Origin: Drosophila persimilis
Lineage: Eukaryota; Arthropoda; Insecta; Diptera; Drosophilidae
DNA: 64,000 bases
Reading direction: 5' to 3'
Assembly (NCBI RefSeq): GCF_003286085.1
Contig: NW_020825340.1
Span: 744,001 to 808,000 of the forward strand
A program made the position numbers and the translations under genes. Below the pieces are notes generated by a model that made no database searches, was not told the origin of the DNA, and worked only from the letters and a program-made list of their open reading frames with translations. Of the stretch, positions 36,968 to 47,620 are shown one piece after another (position 1 is the first letter of the stretch; each line of letters starts with the position of its first letter).

Positions 36968-37023
36968 GATAAGAAAGAACCGCATATAATGCAGTAGCAA
37001 TGGCACTTAGGTCTAAGTCAGTC
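36968..37023 (+). promoter_or_regulatory. Promoter of the protease pseudogene
   Basis: Keeps GATAAG (36968-36973) and the TCAGTC initiator (37018-37023), but the TATA segment reads CATATAATG instead of TATATAAGG, a probable weakening. The ATG is at 37035, giving the same short leader as the intact copy. Confidence 0.6.
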
Positions 37024-37034
37024 TCGATCTCAAA

Positions 37035-37767
37035 ATGTTGATAGTTTTGTGTCTTCTGTTGGTCCGAGACTTTATTGTTGGAGAGGCGAAGGTGCTGCCG
37101 CGTATCGTCAATGGAAAACTGGCCGATCAAAGACAATTCCCATACGCGGTTCAAGTTAAGATCGAAGCCGGAAACAACAGAACCGTTCTGTGCGGTGGCA
37201 GCATTATAGCCTACGACTGGGTACTCACGGCTGGTCATTGTACTGAGGATGCCACGTGGGTGACCCTCTATTATGGCTCCGTATGGACCAAACATCATCC
37301 ACTTATGAAGCGGAGATATTATCAACGATATTGCACTGATTCGCACTGAGTGGGTGGAGTTCAGTGATCGCATCCAAAGCATTGCACTACCAACAGAACC
37401 CAAATATGGCTATAATAATTATGTGGGTCAATGGGCTACTATCGCCGGATGGGGCCAACTACATGACCATGGAAGTAGATCCGTTCGCTTGTTTTGGGCT
37501 ACACTAAAGGTCTTGGATGTATCCGTGTGCAGAAGACGATACGGAAATAAATTAGTAGGGCTATTGTGCGCTCAATCTGGCGATGCACAGTCCACCTGCT
37601 ACGGGAACTCTGGTGGACCGCTGGTGCTCAATGGGGAGAACAAACTGATCGGAGTCTCCGCATTTTTGTCTTATCTGGGATGTGAAGTTGGGGATCCGGT
37701 GGGATTTTCTGATGTTTCCAGATACTTGGGCTGGATTCGCAGTGTCTCTGGTATTGGAAATAATTAG
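37035..37767 (+). pseudogene. Broken Jonah-like serine protease
   Basis: Direct paralogue of the gene at 32555. The reading frame is intact from the ATG through IVNG, the LCGGSII region and His57 (context AGHC instead of AAHC). It then shifts near 37307, where alignment to the intact copy shows a net loss of about 50 bases; the shifted frame stops at 37349. Sequence encoding the Asp102 region and everything downstream survives in another frame to the TAG at 37767. A second defect lies in the active-site motif: it reads CYGNSGGP, so the Asp that salt-bridges the new N terminus (chymotrypsin 194) is Asn. Either change should abolish activity. No splice sites explain the gap, so an intron is unlikely. 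Confidence 0.88.
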
Positions 37768-37901
37768 AATGTAGATGTGAATAACAATAGTTTCAGTATA
37801 AAGTACTAATACCATATTATATCATTACATATAACAAAATTAGATTTAGAGTCGTTCTCATCATATTATAGCCAAAGAGGTTTCCTAAATTGATGTAGGT
37901 G

Positions 37902-37907
37902 TAATAA
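37902..37907 (+). terminator. AATAAA downstream of the protease pseudogene
   Basis: Canonical poly-A hexamer about 135 bases after the pseudogene stop. It may be an ancestral 3' end signal. Confidence 0.4.
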
Positions 37908-38013
37908 AACTGATGCCAGAAAGACGTAACTACAAGATACTTCAGAATATTATCAACTGAAATACGATGCAGTGTGATATTCTTTATCTGTGGTAACTTT
38001 TCTCCGACTGCAG

Positions 38014-38343
38014 CTATAAGGTCTGTGTGGCAGTGTCTCCATTTCGTGCACCCTCGGACGCAATGCGGCTGTCAATCAGCGCCCCTTGTTGAGAATGACG
38101 AAAAGTGCATAATGTGGGCACTGATGGAGCTGGAGCTGAAGCCGGAGATGGAGGTGGAGGTGGAGGTGGAGGTGTAGTAGGGGGCTCCATCGTGTATGTG
38201 GGTGTGGGGGGCTTGGTCTTGGTCTTGGGCAGGGGGTACACGGTTTTCAAGTGGCCTGCGGAATAAATCATGCGTGCATTGCTGACCGAACGACCTCCCA
38301 CTAGAGACGACAACGACGATGACGACCACACTTGAAGCTGCAT
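38014..38343 (-). CDS. Candidate hypothetical small protein, 109 residues
   Basis: ATG at 38343, TAG near 38016. The first 30 residues are Ser-rich and then read NARMIYSAGHLKTVYPLP. A Lys/Thr/Pro segment and an eight-proline run follow, then a non-repetitive tail (TFRHSQQGALIDSRI). The centre is partly explained by a GGAGGT hexamer repeat (about 38150-38175 on plus), but both flanks have ordinary composition. A possible acceptor (TTATTCCGCAG) precedes GHLKTVYPL, so this might be an exon rather than a complete gene. No family recognised. Confidence 0.28.
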   Translation of the reverse strand: MQLQVWSSSSLSSLVGGRSVSNARMIYSAGHLKTVYPLPKTKTKPPTPTYTMEPPTTPPPPPPPPSPASAPAPSVPTLCTFRHSQQGALIDSRIASEGARNGDTATQTL

Positions 38344-39007
38344 TAAGCGAGGAAGTAAAGAGAGCGCTCAGGTCTCCCCCGCCCCCCTCAATCTATGTGC
38401 CACAGTCCCTGCCGCACTGCCGCACTGCCACAGCCTCAATCATTGCTGACTGATCTTATTGTTGATAAATGCTGCGTTTCATTCGTTGACTGCCTCCGGC
38501 GTTGCCGCTCGTCTGCTCTGCGGCTGAGGTTCAATTGGATGCTATGAAAATTGACAAAAAAAACCTCACTTGAGACAAATTGTGAATTTGTTTAAGAATC
38601 ATCGTGAAGTGCGCTTAACACAAATTTGTTTTGTTAGGCATTTTGTGCTGTGCGTGTAATGGAAAATGTTTTATTAGCAGCAGCAGCAGCAGCAGCAGAA
38701 GACGTTGCTTTGGGGAGGTTACAGATGGAGGAGCTGTCGCGTAGGCGTTTGATTCCAGATTCTAGATGAAGATTAATTACGCTCCACTCAAGTGACGGCA
38801 ACAAAAAAAGACACAGGCCAACGGGGAGGTCACCCCCCACAGCCACCCCAGCAGCAACAGCAGCAGCCCTATATAGAGGTCTATAGAGTGAGAGCTGCTC
38901 TGCTCTTGTCTGCTAGATGATATCATATCATATCATATCCGATTGCGCATAGGCCGGGAACGGTAACTGGAGCGGAATAAGCCCCGTACAAATTGTAGAT
39001 CTGCAAC

Positions 39008-39379
39008 ATGGTTACCTCTAACAGCAGCGATGACATAATCTTGTCTCTTTATAGTGACCGTGAGATAGACATCGCAAAGGTACGACCGAGTATCATTATA
39101 AGGACTTTCAGCTATGGTTACAGCAGGGCAACAGGGACTGAAAGCAGCGGAGGGTTGCAAGTTAGCCAAGTGAAAAACAAGCAAAGTACACGTGGACAGA
39201 GGCACACGCCAGGGAGACCTTCCTCTGTCTCTGCCTCTGCCTCTGTCTCTCCCCCTCCCGCTCTGAAGGTCTCTCCAGTGCAGCAGTCAACAGAAATTAT
39301 AATAACAGTAATTACCAGAAAACCAACAGACCATCAGGGAACCCCTTACGCGAACAGAACTCCACTAGACACTCCATAA
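39008..39379 (+). CDS. Candidate hypothetical small protein, 123 residues
   Basis: Starts at an ATG in a good fly context (CAACATGG). A TATATAG box lies about 140 bases upstream (38871-38877) and an AATAAA about 110 bases downstream (39490). The N-terminal 50 residues mix hydrophobic and charged residues (DDIILSLYSDREIDIAK, then RPSIIIRTF). The C-terminal half is Ser/Thr/Pro-rich and partly built on a CTCTGC repeat. No signal peptide, membrane segment or known domain. It could be a young gene or chance. Confidence 0.28.
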   Translation: MVTSNSSDDIILSLYSDREIDIAKVRPSIIIRTFSYGYSRATGTESSGGLQVSQVKNKQSTRGQRHTPGRPSSVSASASVSPPPALKVSPVQQSTEIIITVITRKPTDHQGTPYANRTPLDTP

Positions 39380-39489
39380 AGGGGGAATATCGAAGGGAAA
39401 ACTTACGTGTTTCCTACAATCAAATTTACAACTCAAGTGCAGGACAACAGCAGTACTCCCACTCCCATTCCCTTACTCCCCCCCACAAC

Positions 39490-39495
39490 AATAAA
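39490..39495 (+). terminator. AATAAA downstream of the 39008 candidate ORF
   Basis: Poly-A hexamer about 110 bases beyond the candidate stop codon. It is meaningful only if that ORF is transcribed. Confidence 0.3.
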
Positions 39496-39662
39496 GCAAC
39501 AGCAACAGGAAGTGGCGGCCCAGACATAGTACTAGAAACTACCCCCAACAATTTGGCAAAAGAATCGAAGAATAGGAATCCATACAGTACGCGTAGTAGT
39601 TGCATGTTCCGCTCGCTTGTTGCAAGTCTAGTCTCCTGCCCGCGACGCAGTTGATAAATGAG

Positions 39663-39722
39663 GCCACGTGCCTTATCAGCCGTTCCCTTAACAAGCAGCG
39701 GACGCAGGACATATAAAAATAG
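39663..39722 (+). promoter_or_regulatory. Candidate promoter: CACGTG E-box, CTTATC (GATA), CATATAAAAATAG
   Basis: A palindromic CACGTG at about 39665, a GATA site in reverse (CTTATC, about 39673) and a strong TATA-like element at about 39711-39720 lie within 60 bases. A 61-codon ORF starts at 39810, about 70 bases below the expected start of transcription. The cluster is suggestive only. Confidence 0.35.
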
Positions 39723-39809
39723 ACCCCGCCACAGAGAGAGAAGAGATCACCAGCACGTACCCCCCTAATGTCACAGCCCAACCCCTGATTATGCAGACAG
39801 GCAAAATAG

Positions 39810-39995
39810 ATGCGAGTGGAACACGAAAACCAATTTGTAAACGACAAATGCAGACAGCCAGAACTACGAACTTCAGGAGCGGCAGGGCCAGGGGAAAGTC
39901 ACGGTGTGTCCGCCACTAATGTGGCAAGCAAACAGAAGTGCATTCAAAGTAACGCCAATAATAATAAACTCAAAATCGAAAGTGCAAACAGATAA
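39810..39995 (+). CDS. Candidate small ORF, 61 residues
   Basis: ATG at 39810 below the E-box/GATA/TATA cluster. The product is hydrophilic and non-repetitive (starts MRVEHENQFVNDKCRQPEL, ends KLKIESANR), with no signal peptide or domain. The antisense frame (39847-39539) is also open with a Cys-rich product, so strand is uncertain. Confidence 0.22.
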   Translation: MRVEHENQFVNDKCRQPELRTSGAAGPGESHGVSATNVASKQKCIQSNANNNKLKIESANR

Positions 39996-42900
39996 CTCTT
40001 CAGGGAGTTGGAGGCATAAACATGAACCTGAACCTGAACCTGAACCCTCCCTCAACTTTCGCTTATGGGAGAATGGGAGACGCATAAGCTGCCGGAATCC
40101 CAGGGGACTTTGGTTACTGTGTGGCGGCCACAATAGATACTTTGCCCTGTCTCGTGCTCACCTTTTATCGGGGCTTTCATCAATTTTACGTCCTTTTCGG
40201 GCTTTTGGATTCCATATTTTAGCAATCAGACAAAAGCCTTAGAAGCGCGTGTCCTGAGAGCGTTTTGAATTAATTTAATGCCTTGTGCTCGAGGTCCCAG
40301 ATGATGGCCCCGTCTCCGTCAGCGTCCATGACCATGTCGCTTCCCAGCGTCAACATTCAACATCATAATTCAAAAAATTCATTCGAAAACATGACGTTTT
40401 CATTTCGGCACGCGTCCGAGCCAGAGAAAGAAAAAACTTCCTTCATTCATTCATTCACTCCGCTCGAGGGTTGGTAAAAGTTTGTTCGGTGTGAAACTCG
40501 CCAGCGGCGTTTGCATAATCATAATTTCATTTCGCTCCTAAGTGCTGAGAAATTATGTTTGTGTTTAGTTTAATTTGCAGTTTGCAGCTGAGACGACGGA
40601 CGACGGACGAGCGCTGTGAATGTTGCGAGGGTGAAGGCCAAATGTGGCCCTGACATGCAAAAATAAAAGGAAACACCCAAAAGAATATCAAATGCAACAA
40701 GAACTCCGCTCTGAGCCCAAAGTCGAAGGCTTTTAGTGTCATTATTTGGCTTGGGCGGATGTCAGGCATGAAATTGCAGACTAATGCCCCCGTTCCCGTT
40801 CCTGTTCCCGTGCCAGTCCATTCCCCACCCGAGCCGACATAGGGTTGAATGAGACAGTCTTGTGTCAAGTTTTGGTGGTTTCTAATAGACCTGATTGATG
40901 ACTCAGTGGCAGAGTGGCATATGTTCTGGCCGTCAAAGTTTTGTGGCAAGGCTAAACCCAAGAGCAGCTGCTAAAAGCAACATAAATCCCCAGGGGAGGC
41001 AAAGCTTTAAACTTAAAAAAAATAGAAACTCTAATGCCACATAAGCTGCCATTAAGGCATAGCTGTCAGATCCAGCTCCAGCACCAGCGCCAGGCAGGAT
41101 ATCCTGCAGGTCCTGCCATTAAAAATGAATAAAAATCAATTTAATAATTTAAGCTAAAGACTTTTTCAATTAATGGAACAGTCAGGAGACCGCAGCCTAA
41201 GCTGCTGATGCCTTCAGGACATCCAGACATGGCCGTAAGCCAGCAGGACACCATCATCATCATCATTTTCATGAGGATTTTGTGGGTGTGGTCAGCCAGC
41301 AGATGAGGCAATGGAGCGGAAATCGAAACCAATAAATTTCACGATGTGGGAAATTATGAAAATCCTAATTGAAACGGGGAAAGAGCGACCTGCCTCGATG
41401 TGGGAGAGGGGTCCTTCTTTATGTAACGTTTTACCTGGCCGGCAAAAAAAACACAGAGAACATCTTTATGGAGGCGTTGGCCGTTAATAGCATTCCTAAT
41501 TGGTGGGCAGGCGGCTGTTTTTCCTGGTACTACAAACGGCGCTGCGGTGGGACTCTTTGATGTGGGGACACACACGATCAGTGGTGCCGATAAATGCTAT
41601 CCCTGATCAAATTTAGGGCGAAAAAATTGCTATATAAATACTCAATTTCTCATTAAAACTAGTCCTATAAACATCTTTGAAAGACGTCAACAATGTGACT
41701 TCTATTCCGGCACATCTTCAGCAAATATATGTTGGAAAAACTCTTCCCCAAAAGGCTTAGGTTCTGCCTATAGAAAAGTACCCCATAAATCAAATTATTT
41801 CCATGCACTTTGCAAATATTATAATCTCAAATTTCCCCCAACTTATATTCACATTTCCTAGATGTGCTTTCCTCGAATACATTTTCCAATTGAGCCTGTC
41901 AATTTTGTAACACCCAAATCTTGATATAATGCCACACGCCACGCCTGTCCCGGAAACCCAAAAAAAGAAAACTTTTGCGGGGAAACCCATCGAGCGCACA
42001 AAAAAAGAGGAAAATCAGCAAATAATAAGCGAAGTGTCGCGCTTGATTTATGTGATTTGTTGTTTGGCGCTCTCGGAGAGTAGGTGCCGTGCCTGCCCCG
42101 ACCAGGACCAGGACCAGGACCAGGGCCAGGGCCAGGGCCAGGACCGCAGGCCCAGCCGTGTATGGGTGTAAATGTGCCTTTAATGGCGCTTTGTCATCAT
42201 CAACATTTGTCCTTATGCCGAGTGCGTAGCCAGCAGGCAATAAGAGCCAACAGAAGCCGCAGGAGCAGCACCAGCGGCAGCACCATCCAGGATATGATTT
42301 ATGTCCTCCCTTTCGAGGCACCCGCATATGTGTAGTTTTCGTGCTGTATTCGTATTTTTTTTTTTGGGTCCTTTTTTCGGGAAACCACAGAAAAGCCGCA
42401 GCTAACTTGGCTTATTGTCGGCTGCTTCTTTTCCGGCTTGAACTTTTTCTGGCTCTGGCTTTGGCTCTGACACTGGCACTGACTCTGGAGCTGGCGCTGG
42501 CATTGGCCTAATGACAATTTTTCATGTCATTTGCTTTTGTGTACGGACTTCCCTAATGCCAGGATAATAGTCCACAGCCCGCAGTCCCTGGGTCCTAATC
42601 ATAATTTATATACATTTTTGCTTACACTTGATATCGTATTTGTGGCATTTGATTTATGTGATTACCTTAGCGCTCATCTGATTCGATTTTAATGTAGTCG
42701 TAGTTCTTCTTGTTGTTGCATTGAACTCTCCTTCGCCTATTGAGTCCCTAATGATCGCAAAGTTTCTACCCGAAATAGACTTTGATTTAGACCCCCGGGA
42801 GTACTGCATTGAGGAGTGATTGATAGGATGACACTCGTCTTCAATTGCAGACAAAGAATCGGTTGACGTTTTTCTTGGTTTTCTTCTCGCCATCGCCATC

Positions 42901-44884
42901 GCCATCCGCCATTTGGCATCAGGGGTCGTAAATCATATTTCTCTTGACATTTCAACTCGGTTTCAATTGGAAATATCTCTCGAGCCCGAGATGCAGCAGC
43001 ATTGTTTACATAAGCCAATTTGATTACGCTCCGTTGACAATTGAATGGCAAGCCAATCAATCAGAACTATTCCGTCTTGGCCCAGAAAACAATGGGGGCA
43101 CATAAATCAGCTACAAAATGCACTCGGAATACGAGGAATACTCGTAGTTTTCGCAATTGAAATGCAATCTGCAATCGTCAATCGATGATGGGAGAGGGTA
43201 CAGCGACTGCGACTGCGACAGCGACAGCGACTGCCATCGTTATGCAGCGACTGGGGATGCTCTGTCCGGGTCAATAAAGTAATTGAGACTGGCGCCGAGG
43301 CGGATAAACAAACAGAAAACCGAGAGACGTCAGAATGGCCCGAAGGGGTTGCAAATGGATGCGGGCCGGGCCCCTCTGCATTTATGCAAATGATATAGGG
43401 CAGGACTCTCGATGAGAAGATACAGTTACCCGGTTTGAACAGAGGGTAGGAGATCAGACTAGAGATGGGAGTGCAGCAACAAGGATAACAGAAGGATAGT
43501 CAGTCGGCACCCAAGACTTATCGAAGATCTTGTTTTTATAATATCTTTTGTCTAACACGCTCCAATGTGGTTAGAGATGGTAGTATCGCAATGATGATCT
43601 TTTCAATAGAGATACAAGAAGAAACAGTTGAATCCAGTGTCCATTCAGAGATCGTATGCACTAAAAGCGGGTAGGAAATGGGAGGATAGTGCCAGAAATA
43701 ATATACAAAAGACTAAACAGGATTCTCAAACTGTTAACTTTCGTTCTAGATGCAGAACCACTCTATAACGACAAATCAAATGAGGCTACGATACCCATTC
43801 GAATGAGATACAAGAAGGTAAAGCTATAATCAAATTTATCTATGACTCTAGCTCACGATGAGAATTGACTCTATAATGAGCCAACACGCGCCCATCCCTA
43901 GCCGGAGCTCGTTCTGGTGCTGGTTCTGGTGCTTCCAGTCACTGACTGACAGAGGAGTAAAGTAAGGAAAATATTTACACAGTCAGCTCGCATTTAAAAG
44001 ACATCAACACGAAAAGGGTTAAAACGATGCATTTGAATTACCAAAATAAACACGAAATACGAAAATACTTTTTAGTCGGTCGTGTGTAAGGTGAGAGGGG
44101 GAAAGGAGAAAGGGCAGAGGGGAGAGGGCAGAGGGGAAGAGAACGATATCGCAGGCGTTCGACTAAAGGGTTAATTGGACCGTTTTCTGTGTAGCGTGTA
44201 TCTGAAAGATACTGACTGACAAGACCTCTCACCCCCCGAGGGATCGCTCTGCTTATGACAGCTGTCCGACTGCTGTCTCAATGAGTGGCTAAAAGTTCGT
44301 TCTCCCTTTCTCCCTTTCTCCTTTTCTCCTGCACGAGTTCTCTTTGTACGGTACGAAAGGTATCTCTGTCGAAAATTATGATTGGGGAGCGGTTCATTAA
44401 ACAAGCGTTTTCGTATTTTCTTTTAATTTACTTGCCCCATTGTTGGGCAAAGGATGTGCTCTGGGTACGAGGACGGGGACTGCCTGCTGACAGCACCATT
44501 TAAATTGGCCATTGTGCGAAAGGATATATATGGGGTACGGGGTACAGGTACAGGTAGGTGCAATTACAATTGAATTTTCCTGTGCAGCTGCCCCGAGGCA
44601 CTGGAATTGACTTTACTGACTCTGATTGTGTGTGTTGCATATTGCGGTTGATAGACGGCGACGGCGACGACTACGTCCACTGGGAGGACACAAGGACACA
44701 GGGACACAAAAAAGAAAAACTCATTATTTCACGCTTTGTTTTCCATTGCAACGTCATTAACTGATGTTCCTGCCGCTGCTGCACTATAAATTCTCCTCGG
44801 GCTGTGCCAAAAATTTCATTTACCCTTGAAGCGAAACGCCGACGTGTCTAGGTCTAGGCCTAGGTTCCAGGTCCCTCTGTGGCA

Positions 44885-44915
44885 AGGATACTCGTACTCG
44901 TACTCGTACTCGTAC
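44885..44915 (+). repeat. (TACTCG)n hexamer array
   Basis: Four tandem TACTCG units, ending TAC. It is the longest local expansion of the window-wide TACTCGTA octamer. Confidence 0.9.
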
Positions 44916-45635
44916 TTCAGCCCGACAATGGCCTCCTGCTCCGGTGTGCCTGTCGGCGGCGCTCTCAAGCTGTCCAGACAGTCAGGCACTTCTTTTTGTT
45001 CTACTCAAATTCTTTTTCTGTTTTCTAGTTTTATTTTTTGCAATGCTTTGTTCCAGTTTTTGGCATTGTCTACGATTTGTTCCCTTCGGAGGTGCTTCAG
45101 CCTTGAAATATGTTGGAAAAGGGAATCTAATGGACGAGGAGTCTGAGCCAGAGCCCGAGTTACAGCCAGAACCAGAAACAGAACCAAAGCCGACAAGGAC
45201 ATTCGTATTGCTTTCCACTTGAAAATCGCATTAAGCGGATTTCGTTTCGCGCTGTTGTCTAGCCGCATCTTTCACTCATCAGATTTTCCTTCTTTGGGGG
45301 GAAAAGGGAAACAAGGAGGAGTAGGAGCCGGGATTAGAGAGGATCTTTGTTGCCAACGAAGCGAAAATGGGTGATGAAAGTGTGCAATGGTGACATTTTG
45401 CTGGGGATTAGGTCATAGGTGATGCTGATGCGATAACAAGAGGCGTGTGTGGCGGGATGCTACTGAAGTAAGAGTACCTCTCATCTCGGGATGGGACAAC
45501 AAAAGCCAGAAGAACCTTTAGAACTTTTTTCCTTTCAATTTTGGTTCTTTATGTAAAACTTTTCCCTTGCCGGGCAAACAAATCAAAATCGCAGTCGGAC
45601 AAAACTAAGTCCAAGTTCGTTTCACTAAAAGGACC

Positions 45636-45636
<1 letters not shown>

Positions 45637-45670
<34 letters not shown>
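45637..45670. repeat. (CA)n microsatellite
   Basis: About sixteen uninterrupted CA units. Confidence 0.9.
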
Positions 45671-45673
<3 letters not shown>

Positions 45674-47554
45674 TGGATCCCATCCCGCCTCGCATCAGCA
45701 TATGCTGTAATGTCCTTAAAGATAACTCAATTTCCACTGATTACCCTCATGAGTCACATCAAACAGGAGGATAAGGACCACTCTCACTGTCTCTCTGTCT
45801 CTCATCCTCCTTGTTTTCCTTTTTTGTTTGTGTGCCTTTCTCCATCGGAAATATATTTTTATGTCTAAATTTCATTAATTCCAAACAAATACGAGTACGT
45901 TGGAGTGGAGGCGCCCATATCGAAAATTACAAGTCGCACTTCCTGCCGAAGGAACGGGACTGTCTGCCTGCCTGGGAAAAATATCAAATTTCATCCAACA
46001 CCAATATTCAAATGGATGGAGGATGGCGGATGAAGGATGCAGAGGAAAAGCAGCGTCTGCCGGCAGCTGCTAAGGTCCGCCAAGGGCTGGGCCATTAATT
46101 CGGAGAGGAAAACCGACGGCTAAGTAAAGGATAACAAGCCTAACGACTGCACATGTCTTCATCTTGATTATGGCACATCCTGGCGGCACCAAACGCACAC
46201 GTACCACGCCGCAGAGTCCGTCTGTCCGTCCGTCCGTCCGTCCGACAGTCCTCCACTCGCTTGCTGCACCTTTAAGGGTCGCGGCCCAAATGTCGCGACA
46301 GGAGGGGAAGATGTAAATGGAAGGAGTCTGAAGTCTACAGCTCGGGTTCAGGTTCATGTTCAGATTCGGGCATATTTTTTATGTCTACTCGTAAGCTGCA
46401 AGTGTGACATTCTCACTTGGCCATGACACCTACTGTGCGTGTTCGTGTGCGTGTGCCAGGGCCTTTGCCAGGGCCTTGGCCAGGTCCCCTGCCAGTGGAG
46501 CAGTTGTATCCTTTTCCTTTGAGAAATTGTCACACATTTGTTCTTCTCGGGAAATATGTATGTGTCTGTGCCTCCCCCCACGACGGTGGCAGCACACTCT
46601 CTCCAATTTCATATGATTTGTGTTCCCATCTTTTGTAGTTCATTAATCTTGAGGGGTTTTTACCCGCAAAATGGAATTTCTTACGCTGGTAGTAGGTCTC
46701 CATGTGGTGGAAAATTGGGTCACTAAGGCAGTCGTTAGATGGCAGTGGCAGTCATTAGTTGGGTTGGAGTTTTACTACACCCTGGGGGACTGGAAAACTA
46801 AGTATCTTAAACATTGAGTCCCGCCCGACTCTCGATTCTCGAACCCGTAGCTGCTTTGACACATTCAAATAATGAAGCATAACCTTTATGCGTGCTATCA
46901 TCCAATTTCAAATCTGTTTGCCTCGGTTATCGCTGCCAAATAATCGCCAAAAAATGCAGCAAATTTCCGAACGAAACGAAAACCTAAACAAATCTCTGTG
47001 CAGCTGTTCGCACTCTCACTCTGTCGTATCTTTTGGCATATCTCCTCGACGCCGACCGAACAAAGGAAAACGGCACCTTCAGCAGCACTACGGCATCTAT
47101 CATTACTCCGCCATCGTTCTACAGATTTCCCAGTGGCGATAACACTTCACTACTTCCGCCACGGAGAGGAAAAGGGCCCTAGAAAACAAAGGCCGCAACC
47201 GCAAAACGCCACTTGGAAATTGTTCCTGGCCCGTTTCGGCAGTTTTTCACGCTACGCTACGAGTTTTCCATTTTGTCCATTTTAATGAGCATGAAAAAAA
47301 ACCCCGAACCACTCGATACGAGACGATCCTATCGTATAATAAAAAAAAAAAAAACCCTCGTACGCCAATTACGATTTATTTGTCTGTTCTGAAGTAGGAA
47401 CGTAAATAAAAACCCCCCGTACCCCGTAACCCGTAACCCTGATCCCCGATTCCAGGCCTAGGCCCTACCCCTACCTCCACCTCTATCAAAATGTTCTGCA
47501 TTAAATGCTGCGATCTATTCTGTTCTGTCGTGTTCCACCTTATCGAGCCGAGCA

Positions 47555-47620
47555 CTCTCTGCTCTGCTCTGCTCTGCTCTGCTCTGCTCTGCTCTGCTCT
47601 GTTCTGCTCTGTTCTGCTCT
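47555..47620 (+). repeat. (CTCTG)n pentanucleotide repeat
   Basis: About thirteen units of CTCTG with GTTCTG variants toward the right end. It shares its unit with the tract at 30329-30363. Confidence 0.9.
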
